Both the position numbers and the translations under genes were made by a program. The notes below the pieces were generated by a model. That model was given only the letters and a program-made list of their open reading frames with translations, did no database searches and was not told the origin of the DNA. Positions 34,556 through 42,759 of a stretch of DNA of 64,000 nucleotides are shown in pieces. How positions within the stretch are numbered: position 1 is the first letter of the stretch; the number at the start of each line of letters is the position of its first letter. This DNA comes from Pseudomonas sp. FP2196. GTDB lineage: Bacteria; Pseudomonadota; Gammaproteobacteria; Pseudomonadales; Pseudomonadaceae. The stretch is taken from positions 3,275,501-3,339,500 of the forward strand of contig NZ_CP117445.1 of NCBI RefSeq assembly GCF_030687715.1. Direction: 5' to 3'.

Positions 34556-35857
34556 TCAGGCGTTCGTGGGCAACCAAAGCCGGAATCGCGCTCCGCCCAA
34601 TGGCGAGGATTCGACCGTCAGCGTTCCGCCCTGCGCTTCCAGTGCGCGGCGGCTGATCGCCAGCCCCAGGCCAAAACCACCGGTGGCCCGGTCACGGCTG
34701 CGATCAAGTCGATAGAACGGTTCGAAAATTCGCTCGCGCTCATCGTCGGGAATGCCAATGCCGTCGTCATCGACCCAGATCTCGCAACCTTTTGCACAAA
34801 CCTGTACGCCAATTTGAATGCGCTTTTCGCAGTAACGCATGGCATTGCGCACCAGATTCTGGATCGCCCGGGCAGTCAGTCGCGGATCAAGCGAGAAGCG
34901 CTCGAGTTGTCCGTGCAACAGCACATCAATGACGATATCAGGCGACTCCAGTTCTTCGTCGACACTCCCCAGAATGCTGTCGATGAATTCGTCCAGCGAC
35001 ACTTCGACCTGTTCCGGACACTGCGCAGGGTTCTGCAAGCGGCTATACGACAGCAACTCCAGCACCAATTCATCCAGCTCACGGATATGCGCGACCAAGC
35101 CCTGCAAGCGCTCGCGGCTCGCAGCCGGCAAGTCGTCGGACAGAGCCAGCGCCAGACCGAAATCCAGGCGCGTCAACGGCGTGCGCAATTCGTGGGAGAC
35201 CGCATTGAGCAGGTCGCGCTGTTGGTTGAGCAGGTTCTCGATGTCGCCGGCCATGGTGTCGAACACATTGGCCAGGCTGCCGATGTTCGAACTCGAGGCG
35301 ATGTTCGTGCGTTCGCTCAGATGACCTTTACCAAAACGCTCGGCAGTGCCCTTGAGGCGCTCCAGATCGCGCCAGTGTGGACGCAGCCACATCAATAGAC
35401 AGGCGAGTAGCGTTGCGCCGATCAATACGTTGATGCTCCAGTACAACAGATCGACGTCCATCGGGTCTGGCGGTACCACCATTTGCACCGCCATGTTGTC
35501 GTCCAGCGGTGCGACTGCAAGTGTGCGCCAGCCCCAATCGCCGATACGCACCACGTTCTCGCCACGCAGCAGTCGCTCACGCTCGATGGCGGTGAATTCG
35601 GCATCGTCGATGCGCGCCAGCACGATGTGCAGCGGCTGGAAGTCCTTGTCCATCGACGCTGCCACGGCGGGCCATTGGTCCTGCGGCACGGCGTGAAACT
35701 GTTTGGTGATCAGCGATTGCAGGCCACGAGAGTAGTCGAGGTTGTAGGTGACAAAGCGCTCCCGGAACGCCATGACCACCAGATCCGGCACCAGATAGAT
35801 GGCCGCGCTGTACGAGACAATCGTCACCAGATACAGACGAAACAGGATGCGAAACAT
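34556..35857 (-). CDS. rstB: RstB-like sensor histidine kinase
   Basis: The 433-residue kinase has two membrane helices (about residues 7-29 and 139-157) flanking a periplasmic sensor, a HAMP linker (LRPHWRDLERLKGTAERFGKG), the phosphoacceptor SHELRTPL with His222, N-box LVRNAMRYC, and G-boxes DDGIGIPDDE and GGFGLGLAI. MWLRPHWRDL and the overall length match enteric RstB closely. ATG 35857 lies 4 nt after the stop of the response regulator. The signal is unknown; the RND pump transcribed away from this pair is a plausible target. Confidence 0.85.
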   Translation of the reverse strand: MFRILFRLYLVTIVSYSAAIYLVPDLVVMAFRERFVTYNLDYSRGLQSLITKQFHAVPQDQWPAVAASMDKDFQPLHIVLARIDDAEFTAIERERLLRGENVVRIGDWGWRTLAVAPLDDNMAVQMVVPPDPMDVDLLYWSINVLIGATLLACLLMWLRPHWRDLERLKGTAERFGKGHLSERTNIASSSNIGSLANVFDTMAGDIENLLNQQRDLLNAVSHELRTPLTRLDFGLALALSDDLPAASRERLQGLVAHIRELDELVLELLSYSRLQNPAQCPEQVEVSLDEFIDSILGSVDEELESPDIVIDVLLHGQLERFSLDPRLTARAIQNLVRNAMRYCEKRIQIGVQVCAKGCEIWVDDDGIGIPDDERERIFEPFYRLDRSRDRATGGFGLGLAISRRALEAQGGTLTVESSPLGGARFRLWLPTNA

Positions 35858-35861
35858 CAGA

Positions 35862-36563
35862 TCAGCATTCCCATTCGGAACGGCTGAACAGATAACCCTT
35901 GCCCCACACCGTCTTGATCTTGCGCGCCTCGCCGGCATGGTCATCGAACTTGCGCCGCAGCTTGGAAATCGCCACGTCCACCGAACGATCAGTGCCGTTG
36001 AATTCGATACCGCGCAAACGTTGCAGAATCTGGTCGCGGCTGAGCACTTCGCCGGCGTGTCGCGCCAAAACCACCAGCAAGTTGTACTCGCCGCTGGACA
36101 ACTCGACCGGCTGATCGCGCCAGCTCACGGTGCGTTCGGACAAATCGATGCAAAGGTTGCCCATGACGATGCGGTCGTTGACCGTCAACGGTTCGCCCAG
36201 GCTACTGCGGCGCAGCAAAGTACGCACCCGTGCAAGCAACACGCGCGGTTCGCAGGGTTTGGTGACGTAATCGTCAGCGCCCATTTCCAGGCCCAGCACC
36301 TGATCGTGGCTGTCATCGCGGGCGGTGAGCATCAGGATCGGCAGCGTCGCCGAGTCGGCGCGCAGCAAACGGCAGACTTGCAGGCCGTCGAGCCCCGGCA
36401 GCATCAGATCGAGGATCACCAGATCCGGTGGATTGACCCGCGCCCGCTCACGCACATGGTCGCCACGGCCAATCACGCTGACGGAATAACCGTTGCGCTC
36501 CAGGTAGCTGGAAATCAGTTCGGCGAGGGCGGTGTCGTCTTCGACCAGGAGGATGTTGGGCAT
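35862..36563 (-). CDS. rstA: RstA-like response regulator (OmpR family)
   Basis: The 233-residue regulator has a receiver domain with acidic pair ED (8-9), phosphoacceptor Asp52 in LVILDLMLPG and Lys102 in YVTKPCEP, and an OmpR-type winged-helix DNA-binding domain (SSGEYNLLVVLARHAGEVLSRDQILQ, then DVAISKLRRKFDD, KTVWGKGYLF). It is cotranscribed with the kinase. It faces the RND efflux genes across a 291-bp gap containing a REPIN. Confidence 0.87.
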   Translation of the reverse strand: MPNILLVEDDTALAELISSYLERNGYSVSVIGRGDHVRERARVNPPDLVILDLMLPGLDGLQVCRLLRADSATLPILMLTARDDSHDQVLGLEMGADDYVTKPCEPRVLLARVRTLLRRSSLGEPLTVNDRIVMGNLCIDLSERTVSWRDQPVELSSGEYNLLVVLARHAGEVLSRDQILQRLRGIEFNGTDRSVDVAISKLRRKFDDHAGEARKIKTVWGKGYLFSRSEWEC

Positions 36564-36602
36564 GGGTGATCCAGAAAGTGCTGTGGCGACGGGTCGGGCC
36601 TC

Positions 36603-36696
36603 ATCGCGAGCAGGCTCACTCCTACTTTGGTTCTACGTCAGCCACACATTTTGTGACCGCCACAAACACTGTAGGAGTGAGCCTGCTCGCGATAGC
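36603..36696. repeat. REPIN, variant of family B (GTAGGAGTGAGCCTGCTCGC)
   Basis: TCGCGAGCAGGCTCACTCCTAC and its inverted copy are separated by about 50 bp, in the promoter region between rstA and the RND genes. Confidence 0.85.
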
Positions 36697-36854
36697 TATT
36701 GAACTGTCGCAATAAATTTCAAGGGCTGAAGGATATACGCCCTCACCCGTTTCTGAGTAAAACCCTTACACAATTTCACACAGCGCCTACAAAGCTTCAC
36801 CGCTACTCTCGGCAACTGCCCGTAGGATGCGGGCATCAATATTGGGGGTGGTAA

Positions 36855-38012
36855 ATGTCGAACAAACTGCTGGCCGGGCTCGGCCTGATCGCCATGGCGC
36901 TGACGCTGAGCGCCTGTGACTCGTCTTCGAACGCCGAAGAGCAGGCGCCGCCAGCCACCGTGCGCACCGAGACCATCGAAGCCCGCCCCCTTTCGATCAG
37001 CAGCGAACTCAGCGGCCGCATCGCCGCGCCGCGCATTGCCGAAGTGCGTGCCCGGGTGCCCGGCGTGGTGCTGCAACGCACCTACCGCGAAGGCAGCGAC
37101 GTGAAAAAGGGCGACGTGCTGTTCCGCATCGATCCGGCACCGTTCAAGGCAGATCTGGACAGCGCCGATGCCGCCTTGCGCAAGGCCGAGGCCAATGCCT
37201 TTCAGGCGAAGTTGCAAGAGCAGCGCTACGCGCAGTTGATCGACGACAAGGCCATCAGCGCCCAGGACTACGACAACGCCCGCGCCAATGCCCGGCAAAC
37301 GGCCGCCGATGTCGCCGCCAGCAAAGCCGCGGTGGAACGGGCGAAGCTGAACCTGGGTTACGCCACCGTCACCGCACCGATTTCGGGCCGTATTGGCCGT
37401 GCGCTAGTCACCGAAGGCGCACTGGTCGGCCAGAACGAAACCACGCCGTTAGCGCTGATTCAGCAACTCAACCCGATTTATGCCGACCTCACCCAGTCGA
37501 CCCGCGAACTCAACGAACTGCGCCGGGCGTTCCGCTCCGGGCATTTGCAGGAAGTCGGGCAGGATCAGGTCAAGGCCACCCTGATTCAGGACGACGGCAG
37601 TCTGTATCCGCTGCCGGGCAAACTTTTGTTCAGCGACATCACCGTCGACCCGGGCACCGGCCAGATCATTCTGCGCAGCGAGTTCCCCAATCCCGATCTC
37701 GACCTGTTGCCCGGCAGCTTCATCCGCGTGCGCCTGGAACAGGGCACCATCCAGAACGGCATCACCGTCCCGCAACGCGCGGTGCAGCGTGACAGTGCCG
37801 GTATTGCGCAAGTGTTGACCGTCGATGAGCAAATGCGTGTAGCCGAACAAACGGTGCAGCTGGGCGCCGTGCAAAACAATCGCTGGATCGTCACTGGTGG
37901 CCTCAAGCCCGGCGACCGCATCGTTATTGAAGGCCTGCAACACGCCCGCCCCGGTGACAAGGTGCAGATTGACGACACCCCTCTTCCACTCGCCCAGACC
38001 TCTGGTCAGTAA
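36855..38012 (+). CDS. RND efflux periplasmic adaptor (membrane fusion protein)
   Basis: The 385-residue lipoprotein has a lipobox ending at Cys21 (ALTLSAC). It shows the AcrA/MexA architecture: the beta-barrel start (LSGRIAAPRIAEVRARVPGVVLQ), a lipoyl half, an alpha-hairpin coiled coil (about residues 100-160, LRKAEANAFQAKLQEQRYAQL), the second lipoyl half (YATVTAPISGRIGRALVTEGALV) and a membrane-proximal domain. It links the inner-membrane pump to an outer-membrane channel, whose gene is not in this operon. GGGGGTGG precedes ATG 36855. The pump gene follows after 15 nt. Confidence 0.9.
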   Translation: MSNKLLAGLGLIAMALTLSACDSSSNAEEQAPPATVRTETIEARPLSISSELSGRIAAPRIAEVRARVPGVVLQRTYREGSDVKKGDVLFRIDPAPFKADLDSADAALRKAEANAFQAKLQEQRYAQLIDDKAISAQDYDNARANARQTAADVAASKAAVERAKLNLGYATVTAPISGRIGRALVTEGALVGQNETTPLALIQQLNPIYADLTQSTRELNELRRAFRSGHLQEVGQDQVKATLIQDDGSLYPLPGKLLFSDITVDPGTGQIILRSEFPNPDLDLLPGSFIRVRLEQGTIQNGITVPQRAVQRDSAGIAQVLTVDEQMRVAEQTVQLGAVQNNRWIVTGGLKPGDRIVIEGLQHARPGDKVQIDDTPLPLAQTSGQ

Positions 38013-38027
38013 GCAGGACGCTTTTAT

Positions 38028-41000
38028 ATGCCGCAGTTCTTTATCGAGCGCCCCGTATTTGCCTGGGTGGTCGCCTTGTTCATCCTGTTGGCCGGTGCGC
38101 TGGCCATCCCGCAATTGCCAGTGGCGCAATACCCCGACGTCGCGCCGCCACAGATCGAAATCTACGCCGTGTACCCCGGCGCGTCGGCGCAGACCGTCGA
38201 TGAAAGCGTGGTCAGCCTGATCGAGGAAGAGCTCAACGGCGCCGATCACCTGTTGTACTTCGAATCGCAAAGCAGCCTGGGCAGCGCCACGATCAAGGCA
38301 ACGTTCCAACCGGGTACCAACCCGGAACTGGCGCAGGTCGACGTGCAAAACCGCCTCAAGGTAGTCGAGTCGCGCTTGCCACAAGCGGTGAACCAGCAAG
38401 GTTTACAGGTAGAGAAAGTCTCCTCCGGTTTCCTGTTGCTGATCAGCCTGACGTCCAGCGACGGCAAACTCGACGACGTAGCGCTCAGCGATTATCTGGC
38501 GCGCAACGTGATGAACGAAATCAAGCGCCTGGATGGTGTTGGCAAAGCACAGTTGTATGGTGCCGAACGGGCCATGCGCATCTGGATCGATCCGCAGAAG
38601 CTCATCGGTTTCAACCTGACCCCGGCAGACGTCAACGCCGCCATCGTCGCGCAGAACGCCCAGGTGTCGGCGGGCAGCATCGGCGATCTGCCTGCGCCGT
38701 CGACGCAGGAAATCACCGCGACGATTCTGGTCAAAGGCCAGTTGTCGACGCCGCAGGAATTCGCCGACATCGTGCTCAAGGCCAACCCGGACGGTTCCAC
38801 CGTTCGTATTGGAGATGTGGCGCGGGTCGAGATCGGCAGTCAGGAATATCAATTCGGCACTCGCCTCAATGGCAAGCCGTCCACCGCCGTTGGCGTGCAG
38901 TTGTCGCCGGGCGCCAACGCACTGAACACCGCGACGCTGGTGCGGGCAAAGATGGACGAGTTGTCGCGCTACTTTCCGGCCGGCGTGGAATACAAGATCC
39001 CATACGACACCTCGCCATTCGTGAAGGTCTCGATCACCAAGGTGGTCTATACCCTCGGCGAAGCGATGCTGTTGGTGTTTGCGGTGATGTTCCTGTTCCT
39101 GCAGAACGTGCGCTACACACTGATCCCGACACTGGTGGTGCCGGTGGCGCTGATGGGCACGTTCGCCACCATGTTGGCGATGGGGTTCTCGATCAACGTG
39201 CTGACCATGTTCGGCATGGTGCTGGCCATCGGCATTCTGGTTGACGACGCCATTGTCGTGGTGGAGAACGTCGAACGGATCATGGCCACCGAGGGCCTGT
39301 CTCCCAAGGAAGCCACGCGCAAGGCAATGACGCAGATCACTGGCGCGATCATCGGCATCACCTTGGTGCTGGTGGCGGTATTCATACCGATGGCGTTCAT
39401 GCAGGGTTCGGTCGGAGTGATTTACCAGCAGTTCTCGTTGTCGATGGCGACATCGATTCTGTTCTCGGCGTTCCTCGCCCTGACGTTGACGCCGGCACTG
39501 TGCGCAACGCTGCTCAAGCCAATTGCCAAAGGCGAGCACCACGAGAAGAGCGGCTTCTTCGGCTGGTTCAACCGCCGCTTCGAGCAACTGACCAACCGCT
39601 ATCAGGGTTGGGTCGGCTATGCGCTGAAACGCACCGGGCGGTATCTGCTAATCTACGTCGTGTTGCTGGTTGGTCTGGGTATTTGCTTCATGCGTCTGCC
39701 CTCCTCGTTTTTGCCGGTGGAAGATCAGGGCTACACGATCACTGACATTCAACTGCCACCCGGCGCGACCAAAAACCGTACGGTGCAAGTGGCCGAACAG
39801 CTTGAAGCACATAACGCTGGCGAGCCAGGCATCAGTGACAGTGTGGTGATTCTGGGTTTCAGCTTCTCCGGTAGTGGGCAAAACGCGGCATTGGCGTTCT
39901 CGACGCTGAAGGATTGGTCGCAGCGCGGTAGCGACGACTCGGCCAGCTCGATTGCCGACCGCGCCAACATCGCCTTGAGCCAGATCAAGGACGCCATGGC
40001 GTTTTCCGTGCTGCCGCCCCCCGTGGACGGCCTCGGCACGTCCAGCGGCTTCGAGTTCCGCCTGCAGGATCGCGGTGGCCTCGGCCACGCAACACTGATG
40101 CAGGCGCGCACCGAGTTGCTGGCAGCTGCCGAAAAAAGTCCGGTGCTGATGAATGTGCGTGAAAGTGCGCTGGCCGAAGCACCGCAGGTTCAACTGGAAG
40201 TGGACCGCAAGCAGGCCAATGCCTTGGGCGTGTCGTTTGCCGATATCGGCAGTGTGCTGTCCAGCGCGGTGGGCTCGACCTACGTCAATGACTTCCCCAA
40301 TCAGGGTCGGATGCAGCGTGTCGTCGTGCAGGCTGAAGGCGATCAACGCAGTCAGGTCGATGACTTGCTGAAAATGCACGTGCGCAATAACGCAGGGAAA
40401 ATGGTGCCGCTGTCGGCCTTCGTGCAGGCCAAGTGGATTCAAGGCCCGGCGCAACTGACCCGGTACAACGGCTATCCGGCGATTGCGATTTCCGGCGAAC
40501 CGTCGCCGGGCCACAGCACCGGTGAGGCCATGGCCGAGATTGAACGCCTTGTCGCGCAAGGGCCGAAAGGCCTGGGCCAGGAATGGACGGGGTTGTCGTT
40601 GCAGGAACGCTTGTCCGGTAGTCAGGCACCGATTCTGCTCGGTTTGTCGCTGCTGATCGTGTTTCTGTGTCTGGCGGCATTGTATGAGAGCTGGTCGATT
40701 CCGACTTCGGTGTTGCTGGTGGTGCCGCTGGGTGTGCTCGGCGCGGTACTGGCAGTGACGCTGCGCGGGATGCCCAACGACGTATTCTTCAAGGTCGGCC
40801 TGATCACCATCATCGGTCTGTCGGCGAAGAACGCGATCCTGATCATCGAGTTCGCCAAGAGCCTGTACGACGAAGGCCACGATTTGATCGACGCCACGCT
40901 GCAAGCCGCACGCTTGCGTTTGCGTCCGATCGTGATGACCTCGCTGGCCTTCATCCTCGGCGTGGTCCCGCTGGCGATTGCCACCGGCGCCAGTTCGGCG

Positions 41001-41126
41001 AGCCAGCAAGCCATCGGCACCGGGGTGATCGGCGGGATGATCACAGCCACGTTGGCAGTCATCTTCGTCCCGGTGTTCTTCGTCGTCGTCATGAAGCTCG
41101 TACAACGATTCACCAAACCCCACTGA
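38028..41126 (+). CDS. RND multidrug efflux pump, HAE1 (AcrB/MexB) family
   Basis: The 1032-residue proton-driven pump begins FFIERPVFAWVVALFILLAG and has the signature helix 4 GILVDDAIVVVENVERIM with the proton-relay Asp406/Asp407, two large periplasmic loops, and the C-terminal helices (GLSAKNAILIIEFAKSLY with the Lys, then RPIVMTSLAFILGVVPL). Twelve membrane helices are expected. Substrates are probably amphiphilic drugs, solvents or dyes. The closest named Pseudomonas system cannot be decided here. There is no OprM-like gene downstream, so it must borrow an outer-membrane channel encoded elsewhere. Confidence 0.92.
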   Translation: MPQFFIERPVFAWVVALFILLAGALAIPQLPVAQYPDVAPPQIEIYAVYPGASAQTVDESVVSLIEEELNGADHLLYFESQSSLGSATIKATFQPGTNPELAQVDVQNRLKVVESRLPQAVNQQGLQVEKVSSGFLLLISLTSSDGKLDDVALSDYLARNVMNEIKRLDGVGKAQLYGAERAMRIWIDPQKLIGFNLTPADVNAAIVAQNAQVSAGSIGDLPAPSTQEITATILVKGQLSTPQEFADIVLKANPDGSTVRIGDVARVEIGSQEYQFGTRLNGKPSTAVGVQLSPGANALNTATLVRAKMDELSRYFPAGVEYKIPYDTSPFVKVSITKVVYTLGEAMLLVFAVMFLFLQNVRYTLIPTLVVPVALMGTFATMLAMGFSINVLTMFGMVLAIGILVDDAIVVVENVERIMATEGLSPKEATRKAMTQITGAIIGITLVLVAVFIPMAFMQGSVGVIYQQFSLSMATSILFSAFLALTLTPALCATLLKPIAKGEHHEKSGFFGWFNRRFEQLTNRYQGWVGYALKRTGRYLLIYVVLLVGLGICFMRLPSSFLPVEDQGYTITDIQLPPGATKNRTVQVAEQLEAHNAGEPGISDSVVILGFSFSGSGQNAALAFSTLKDWSQRGSDDSASSIADRANIALSQIKDAMAFSVLPPPVDGLGTSSGFEFRLQDRGGLGHATLMQARTELLAAAEKSPVLMNVRESALAEAPQVQLEVDRKQANALGVSFADIGSVLSSAVGSTYVNDFPNQGRMQRVVVQAEGDQRSQVDDLLKMHVRNNAGKMVPLSAFVQAKWIQGPAQLTRYNGYPAIAISGEPSPGHSTGEAMAEIERLVAQGPKGLGQEWTGLSLQERLSGSQAPILLGLSLLIVFLCLAALYESWSIPTSVLLVVPLGVLGAVLAVTLRGMPNDVFFKVGLITIIGLSAKNAILIIEFAKSLYDEGHDLIDATLQAARLRLRPIVMTSLAFILGVVPLAIATGASSASQQAIGTGVIGGMITATLAVIFVPVFFVVVMKLVQRFTKPH

Positions 41127-41133
41127 TCCAAAC

Positions 41134-41217
41134 TGTAGGAGTTGCCGCAGGCTGCGATCTTTTGACTTTGCTTTTAAAAAACAAGATCAAAAGATCGCAA
41201 CCTGCGGCAGCTCCTAC
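41134..41217. repeat. REPIN, family C, after the RND pump
   Basis: TGTAGGAGTTGCCGCAGGCT and its inverted copy flank a GATCTTTTGA/TCAAAAGATC stem. It lies directly after the RND stop and may act as the operon's terminator. Confidence 0.9.
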
Positions 41218-41272
41218 AAAAGCCCGGTGGCGTGCGCTATGGTGCAGGGATCCATCACTGATGTGAGTCTCC

Positions 41273-41914
41273 ATGCGCTTCCTCGCCCGCACCCACCCTC
41301 GCCTCTCCGCCGCAACTCTGTTCGGCCTCGCCACTGGCCTGCTGGCCCCCGCCGACTCCATCGTCAGCAAAATCCTCATCGGCTGGAACGCGGGCGTCTG
41401 GACGTACCTGATTCTGATGTTCTGGCTGACCGTGCGTGCCAAGGCCCCGGACGTCAAACGTATCGCTGAAGTCGAAGACGAAAACGCCGGGCTGGTGCTG
41501 TTCGTGGTGTGCATTGCCGCCCTCGCCAGTCTGGCGACCATCACCTTCGAACTGTCGGGCAGCAGGGATCTGGAAACCACGCGCAAACTCCTGCACTACG
41601 GCTTCACCGCGCTGACTGTCATCGGCTCATGGTTGTTGATCGGGGTGATTTTCTGCGTGCATTACGCAAGGTTGTATTACACGTGGGATGGCGGGGAACC
41701 GGCATTGCGCTTTGCTGAAGGACTTACAACGCCGAATTATTGGGATTTTCTGTACTTCTCGTTCACCATCGGCGTGGCCGTGCAGACGGCTGATGTCGGC
41801 GTTGCGACACGGGACATGCGCAAGATCGTGCTGGCGCAGTCATTGATCGGGTTTGTGTTCAATACGGCGATTCTGGGGTTTTCAATCAACATCGCGGCGG
41901 GACTGTTTGGCTGA
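41273..41914 (+). CDS. DUF1345 membrane protein
   Basis: The 213-residue protein has five or six predicted membrane helices, including [32 protein letters not shown] and [26 protein letters not shown]. The conserved [23 protein letters not shown] block is the hallmark of DUF1345 (it vaguely recalls ion-channel pore helices). The function is unknown. It is separated from the RND gene by a REPIN, so it is probably independently transcribed. Confidence 0.82.
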   Translation: MRFLARTHPRLSAATLFGLATGLLAPADSIVSKILIGWNAGVWTYLILMFWLTVRAKAPDVKRIAEVEDENAGLVLFVVCIAALASLATITFELSGSRDLETTRKLLHYGFTALTVIGSWLLIGVIFCVHYARLYYTWDGGEPALRFAEGLTTPNYWDFLYFSFTIGVAVQTADVGVATRDMRKIVLAQSLIGFVFNTAILGFSINIAAGLFG

Positions 41915-42230
41915 AACTCGTCGAATCTCCGAAGCTGTATAGACGCGCACTCGATTGCTCCCCTTTAATCAGGCGGCATTTACTATCGGTGTTGCGTTCT
42001 CAAACATTTAGGGAAATAACAGACAATAAAGGGAATCTGCGTCTGGGTGGATACATCGTCATGCAGTACGCTATCAATATTCCTGACAACTCATAAAAAC
42101 CGCCTTCTGTAAACTGTGAAGTCTGACAGTTTACAGCCACTCCTATTCGCGCTTTGATGCAGTTCCCGTGGCTCGATTTGAATGATGGTCCACTGGATCC
42201 TCTTGCGACTTCAATGATGGAGATAAACTC
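41915..42230. other. Intergenic region upstream of the 156-residue orphan
   Basis: 316 bp without a gene. The notable element is the LuxR-type box at 42112-42131, embedded in a larger 30-bp inverted repeat (42107-42136, arms CTGTAAACTG and CAGTTTACAG). Confidence 0.6.
42112..42131. promoter_or_regulatory. LuxR-type box 2
   Basis: AACTGTGAAGTCTGACAGTT has the CT-N12-AG core and differs from the classical P. aeruginosa rhlA box at only a few positions. It lies 99 bp before ATG 42231. Confidence 0.6.
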
Positions 42231-42701
42231 ATGAGTACAGCACGAAAATTGCCTACGCCTGTCGTAAAGTATTCCCCGCTCGATAATACCTTCAGCGCGT
42301 CTATCGACAAGTCAGAGCCTATTGATTTTCAGGCGACGTTCAAAAAGGTGAACTATCCACAGGAGGGGGAACCTGCTCGCTGGACGATTGAGGCACGTTA
42401 TCGTGACTCGACAACCAACCATATTCAGAGCATCAGGATTATTTTTCTAAAGTCTCCGGAAAATAACAAACCGGTCCGTGCAAATGAGGATCTGCGAATT
42501 CTCTACAGCAATACGGCAGAAGTTCCACCTTCTGAGTACTCCACAAGCGCTGCTACAACAGCCATAGATTTTGACGCAGCGGTTGGTTCGGTGAGCGGCA
42601 ATATCAGCGCAACAGTCAGTGACGACCTGGAAGCGCCAAAGCATCATGAACTTACCATCGCGTTCGATTTGATCGCAGAGCATTGGGTAAAACGTATTTG
42701 A
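42231..42701 (+). CDS. Orphan 156-residue protein behind a LuxR-type box
   Basis: I do not recognise the family. There is no signal peptide or membrane helix. The sequence is rich in polar and beta-forming residues (IDFQATFKKV, WTIEARYRD, SIRIIFLKS, HELTIAFDLIAEHWV), consistent with a small beta-sandwich. TGGAGATAAACTC precedes the ATG. It ends at a bidirectional terminator shared with the convergent autotransporter gene. The LuxR-type box upstream links it by regulation to the genes at 28893 and 48288. Confidence 0.65.
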   Translation: MSTARKLPTPVVKYSPLDNTFSASIDKSEPIDFQATFKKVNYPQEGEPARWTIEARYRDSTTNHIQSIRIIFLKSPENNKPVRANEDLRILYSNTAEVPPSEYSTSAATTAIDFDAAVGSVSGNISATVSDDLEAPKHHELTIAFDLIAEHWVKRI

Positions 42702-42720
42702 ATGACCGATGAAAGACAAT

Positions 42721-42747
42721 AAAAAGGAGGCTTTCGCCTCCTTTTTT
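42721..42747. terminator. Bidirectional terminator between orphan gene and autotransporter
   Basis: AAAAAGGAGGC (42721-42731) pairs with GCCTCCTTTTT (42736-42746) around a 4-nt loop. A and T runs on both sides make it active in both directions. Confidence 0.9.
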
Positions 42748-42759
42748 GAAGATATAAAT

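Noticed and set aside
39648..41123. 491-residue minus-strand frame opposite the RND pump, and a similar plus-strand frame at 55023-56423 opposite the MCP gene
   Set aside because: Both mirror strongly conserved genes and have compositions typical of antisense frames.
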